DNA from: Haemophilus parainfluenzae
GTDB taxonomy: Bacteria; Pseudomonadota; Gammaproteobacteria; Enterobacterales; Pasteurellaceae
DNA: 64,000 bases
Assembly: GCF_900638025.1 (NCBI RefSeq)
Contig: NZ_LR134481.1
Span: 1,860,001-1,924,000, forward strand
Direction: 5' to 3'
How positions within the stretch are numbered: position 1 is the first letter of the stretch; each line of letters begins with the position of its first letter. Positions 60,378 to 64,000 of this stretch are shown piece after piece. Both the position numbers and the translations under genes were made by a program. Under the pieces are notes generated by a model. The model made no database searches. It was not told the DNA's origin and saw nothing but the letters and a program-made list of their open reading frames with translations.

Positions 60378-61292
60378 TTACGCTTTTTTGTCGCCTTTTA
60401 ACAGTTCGGCAATGCCGGCGACCGAACCAATTAAATTGCCAGCTTCAAGTGGCATCATGACCACTTTGCTATTCGGTGAACCACCGATTTGTTTTAAAGC
60501 TTCTGTATATTTTTGTGCGATAAAGTAATTGATCGCTTTGGTATCACCGCTAGCAATTGCTTCTGACACCATTTGAGTTGCTTTCGCTTCCGCTTCTGCT
60601 GCACGTTCACGCGCTTCTGCTTGTAAGAAGGCTTCTTGACGTTCCCCTTCCGCTTTCAGAATACGGGCTTGTTTTTCCCCTTCTGCACGTAAAATTTCCG
60701 CCTGACGAATCCCTTCCGCTTCCAACACTTCCGCACGTTTATTACGTTCTGCTTTCATTTGTGCGTTCATGGAATCAATCAATTCACGCGGTGGACGCAC
60801 ATCACGAATTTCAATACGGGTAACTTTAATCCCCCAAGGATTCGTCGCTTCATCCACAATTGCCAACAAACGACCGTTAATAGAGTCTCGTTGGGAAAGC
60901 ATTTCATCCAATTCCATCGAACCTAATACGGTACGAATGTTAGTCATGGTTAAATTGATAATCGCCTGTTCTAAATGATTCACCTCATAAGCAGCGCTAC
61001 GGGCATCAATCACCTGGACGAAACAAACCGCATCAATAGATACGTTGGCATTATCCTTAGAAATGACTTCTTGTGACGGGATATCTAATACCTGTTCCAT
61101 CATATTGATCTTACGACCAACACGATCCACAAACGGCACCACAAAGTTTAAGCCCGGCATTAAGGTGTGGGTATAACGTCCAAAACGCTCAATCGTCCAA
61201 TTATAACCTTGCGGTACAGTTTTAAGTGCCGAAAATAGCACAACAACAACTAATACAATAAAGACAATTGCGGCAATAGATAAGCCTTCCAT
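60378..61292 (-). CDS. qmcA: SPFH-domain membrane scaffold protein QmcA
   Basis: A 304-aa stomatin/prohibitin-type protein: one N-terminal membrane helix (about 5-25), the SPFH domain (about 25-190, [36 protein letters not shown]) and an Ala/Glu-rich coiled-coil (about 195-250). It organises inner-membrane microdomains and protease complexes. In E. coli QmcA (YbbK) pairs with the NfeD-like YbbL partner, as here with the adjacent nfeD gene. Confidence 0.9.
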   Translation of the reverse strand: MEGLSIAAIVFIVLVVVVLFSALKTVPQGYNWTIERFGRYTHTLMPGLNFVVPFVDRVGRKINMMEQVLDIPSQEVISKDNANVSIDAVCFVQVIDARSAAYEVNHLEQAIINLTMTNIRTVLGSMELDEMLSQRDSINGRLLAIVDEATNPWGIKVTRIEIRDVRPPRELIDSMNAQMKAERNKRAEVLEAEGIRQAEILRAEGEKQARILKAEGERQEAFLQAEARERAAEAEAKATQMVSEAIASGDTKAINYFIAQKYTEALKQIGGSPNSKVVMMPLEAGNLIGSVAGIAELLKGDKKA

Positions 61293-61337
61293 AGATTGCT
61301 CCTTAATAATGAGGAAATATAAGAAAAGTCTATCAAA

Positions 61338-62786
61338 TTAGACCGCACTTTGTACATAAATATATTTATCGTTTTCTCTTATAAATTCAAAAAGATGCGT
61401 AATGCAATTCGGGGCATCTAAATCTTGATGGGAAACAAATAAAAGCTGTGTTTCACTATTATTTACCAGTTGTTCGATAAAATGTTTCACTAACTTGCGA
61501 TTTAACCCATCAAGCCCTTGAAAAGGCTCATCTAAAATTAAAACAGGTGGATGCTTTACCATCGCTCGTGTGATTAAAAGCAAACGTTGCTGTCCCCAAG
61601 AAAGTGAACGAAATGGCGTTTTTGCTAAATGAGTCAGATTTAAACGAGCTAACCACTGCATGGCTTTCAAACGAATCGCCTCTGGCACTTGTTGATAAAT
61701 CCCTATACTGTCAAAAAAGCCAGAAATAATCACATCAAGCACAGAACAATTCACACGATAATCTAAATGCAGTTGGCTACTTACGTAACCCATTTTTTGT
61801 TTAACATCCCAAATGGTTTCACCTGAGCCTCGTTGTTTACCAAAGATCACCACATGATTCGCAAATGCTTGAGGATGATCACCTGTAATTAACGAAAGTA
61901 AGGTGGATTTCCCTGCACCATTTGGTCCTTTAATCCACCAATTTTGATTTGGCTGAACAACCCAATTTAAATGATCCAAAATCACTTTATCACCATACTG
62001 AACCGTGACACTTTTAAGTTCAAAGTGAGGTTGGTTTTCAGGCAATTTTAGTAATGGTGAGGCTGGCTCAGGCAACGCTACATCAACAGACTGCTCCGCA
62101 TACACTAATTGTTGATAAATACTTTGTTGCTCAATGGATTGGCGTTCACCTTCTAATACTAATTCTAAATTTTCCAAGATGGCTAAATGAGTTGTTTCAG
62201 CAGGAATATCGGCCAGACGATTAACGATTAGAACAATCGCACATTCTTTTTTCAGCTCGCTCAACATCACCATCCAATCTTGTGCTGATTGCTGATCTAG
62301 CCCTTCAAAAGGCTCATCTAAAATTAATAAATCAGGCTTTTGTAATAATGTTTGAGCCAATAAGACTTTACGCGTTTCTCCGGTGGAAAGTTTGATAAAG
62401 AAACGATCTAAGAGATAAGTAATCCCTAATTTTTCTGCAATTTGTTCACAAAAAATGCGCGCCGTACTACCATTTAAAATGGTTTCTCTTGCCGTTTGAC
62501 CAAAAAAATCAGGAGCGGTATCATCATTATTTAAATTCTTCAATGTCGCTTCAAGAATTTCTCGCTGTTTTTCAAAAGAAAAGGAGTGAACACGTTTAAA
62601 AGAATTATGATACACCCCTTCCTGCAAAGCCAATTCATTTTGCAAAGCTAAAGCAAACGCTGATTTTCCACTCCCATTGCTCCCCACCACAACCCAATAT
62701 TGTTGTGGCTCAATCGCAAAGTGCGGTAAGTTTAAGGTCTGTTTTTGATAAAGTTCAAATTTTGCTTGCTGAATTAAAAGTGTCAT
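61338..62786 (-). CDS. ModF-like twin ATP-binding cassette protein
   Basis: A 482-aa protein with two ABC ATPase domains and no membrane segments. Walker A GSNGSGKS (about 35) and GPNGAGKS (second half); signatures LSTGE and LSWGQ; Walker B LLILDEPFEGLD and VLILDEPFQGLD. It resembles E. coli ModF (490 aa), sometimes annotated photorepair protein PhrA. Role not established. No molybdate permease is adjacent; the neighbours are qmcA and sstT. Confidence 0.85.
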   Translation of the reverse strand: MTLLIQQAKFELYQKQTLNLPHFAIEPQQYWVVVGSNGSGKSAFALALQNELALQEGVYHNSFKRVHSFSFEKQREILEATLKNLNNDDTAPDFFGQTARETILNGSTARIFCEQIAEKLGITYLLDRFFIKLSTGETRKVLLAQTLLQKPDLLILDEPFEGLDQQSAQDWMVMLSELKKECAIVLIVNRLADIPAETTHLAILENLELVLEGERQSIEQQSIYQQLVYAEQSVDVALPEPASPLLKLPENQPHFELKSVTVQYGDKVILDHLNWVVQPNQNWWIKGPNGAGKSTLLSLITGDHPQAFANHVVIFGKQRGSGETIWDVKQKMGYVSSQLHLDYRVNCSVLDVIISGFFDSIGIYQQVPEAIRLKAMQWLARLNLTHLAKTPFRSLSWGQQRLLLITRAMVKHPPVLILDEPFQGLDGLNRKLVKHFIEQLVNNSETQLLFVSHQDLDAPNCITHLFEFIRENDKYIYVQSAV

Positions 62787-62844
62787 TCTCTTTCCTTTAA
62801 AAACAAAAGGCGAGCAATTTGCCCGCCTTGTCAGATTAATTTAA

Positions 62845-64000
62845 CTAACCGTTTTTACGCTCTTCTTCGATACATACTGCTGCTGTAAATAATACGTCAG
62901 TTGAAGAGTTTAGCGCAGTTTCTGTTGAGTCTTGTAAGATACCAATCACAAAACCTACACCGATCATTTGCGCTGCGATGTCATCATTGATACCGAATAA
63001 GCTACAAGCTAATGGAATTAATAATAATGAACCGCCTGCTACGCCTGATGCACCACAAGCACAAAGCGCTGCGACAAGACTCAATAACACTGCACTAACA
63101 AAAGACACTTCTATACCTAATGTATTCACTGCTGCTAAAGTTAATACAGTGATCGTAATCGCGGCACCTGCCATATTAATATTCGCACCTAATGGAATGG
63201 CCACAGAGTAGGTTTCTTCATCAAGATTCAACCGTTTTGCTAATTCAATGTTTACTGGAATGTTTGCAGCAGAACTACGCGTAAAGAATGCAGTAACACC
63301 ACTTTCGCGTGCGCAAGTCCACACTAATGGATATGGATTACGACGAATTTTCCAATAAACGAGAATGGGGTTAAGCACAAAGGCAGTAAATAGCATTGTA
63401 CCGATTAAGACGAATAATAAGTGAACATATCCACCTAACGCAGATAAGCCTTTGTCAGATAATGTTTCAGCCACTAAACCGAATACACCGAAAGGTGCAA
63501 ATGAAATAATCACGTGAACAATTTTAGAAATGCCCTCTGCAAAATCAGCTACGACTTGTTTAGTTGCATCAGAAGCATGACGAAGCGCTAAACCTAAACC
63601 GATAGACCATGCCAATACACCGATAAAGTTTGCTTTGAAAATTGCATTTAATGGGTTATCAACCACGTTCAATACTAAAGCAAGCATCACTTGACCAACT
63701 GATTGAGGCGCAGAGCTCGCATCTTCTTTTACCGCAAGCGCTACATCTGATGGGAATACCATACTTGCAATTACTGCAGCAACGGCTGCCAAAAAGGTGC
63801 CCATAAGATAAAGCACAACAATTTCTTTCATATTGCTTTTAGAGCCAACTTTCTTGTTAGCCAATGCAGCCATAACAAGGAAGAAAATCAAAATTGGCGC
63901 AACTGCACGTAATGCTTTCACAAAAATTTGACCTAACACACCAAAGCTAGATGCAAGATCGATACCAGCTGAATTTTTTACATTTTCATTAACCAACGCA
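62845..64000 (-). CDS. sstT: Na+/serine-threonine symporter SstT, N-terminus outside the window
   Basis: Inner-membrane dicarboxylate/amino acid:cation symporter (DAACS family). About 385 codons are present of an expected 414. Family motifs: the serine-rich [10 protein letters not shown], the [15 protein letters not shown] segment and the later [12 protein letters not shown]. It continues beyond the right edge; a TTG at 63996 is internal, not a start. The last residues lie 58 bp before the modF-like gene. Confidence 0.92.
   Translation of the reverse strand, partial: ALVNENVKNSAGIDLASSFGVLGQIFVKALRAVAPILIFFLVMAALANKKVGSKSNMKEIVVLYLMGTFLAAVAAVIASMVFPSDVALAVKEDASSAPQSVGQVMLALVLNVVDNPLNAIFKANFIGVLAWSIGLGLALRHASDATKQVVADFAEGISKIVHVIISFAPFGVFGLVAETLSDKGLSALGGYVHLLFVLIGTMLFTAFVLNPILVYWKIRRNPYPLVWTCARESGVTAFFTRSSAANIPVNIELAKRLNLDEETYSVAIPLGANINMAGAAITITVLTLAAVNTLGIEVSFVSAVLLSLVAALCACGASGVAGGSLLLIPLACSLFGINDDIAAQMIGVGFVIGILQDSTETALNSSTDVLFTAAVCIEEERKNG

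Overview
The window looks like Pasteurellaceae chromosome, most likely Haemophilus and best fitting H. parainfluenzae. The reasons are an AT-rich composition, dense copies of the uptake signal core AAGTGCGGT (often paired head to head as terminators), and close matches to Haemophilus proteins and local gene orders (aroC-mepA-TSUP-msbB, hldE/lpxL, seqA/ybfF-fldA-fur). A hemA locus is present, whereas H. influenzae lacks the early haem pathway. The species call is inference.

Layout. 1-7.1 kb: rng (partial), putP-cmoB, rlmM-gcvA, the GcvB small RNA divergent from gcvA, ilvE. 7.2-9.2 kb: a scar where a phage capsid remnant abuts a truncated LplT-like MFS gene, followed by its MerR-type regulator. 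9.3-16.5 kb: an OppA-like lipoprotein, a YbaN-family protein, prlC, rpsO, hldE, lpxL. 16.5-19.25 kb: an AT-rich accessory island with an uncharacterised 195-aa protein, a leucine-rich-repeat protein, a 105-aa protein of five 19-residue repeats, a palindromic control region, and a candidate small RNA or attenuator. 19.3-36.4 kb: ybgI, fabI, rnb, tehA, serS, a ydcH-like gene, two membrane-protein genes, proA, yedI-like, apt-dnaX, lpxM, a TSUP permease, mepA, aroC. 36.4-49.3 kb: a large MscS-type channel, menE-seqA, ybfF, fldA, fur, argG, a yeeZ-like gene, purC with a PurR operator, prfC and a small unknown gene. 49.4-49.8 kb: a tRNA cluster (Met, Leu, Gln, Gln). 49.9-64 kb: a DUF2233 protein, a frameshifted hemA, gloB/yafS-like, yegP-like, ycaO, gyrA, a TorD-like chaperone, a quinone-reductase-like gene, nfeD-qmcA, modF-like, and sstT (partial).

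Most of the window is housekeeping: amino-acid synthesis (ilvE, proA, aroC, argG), lipid A and core assembly (hldE, lpxL, lpxM), translation (rpsO, serS, prfC, tRNAs, rlmM, cmoB), replication (dnaX, gyrA, seqA) and iron/redox control (fur, fldA). The points most worth a second look are the single-base frameshift in hemA, the repeat-protein/LRR operon behind tandem palindromes, the C-rich hairpin transcript candidate upstream of ybgI, the divergent gcvA/gcvB control locus, and the phage/MFS scar.
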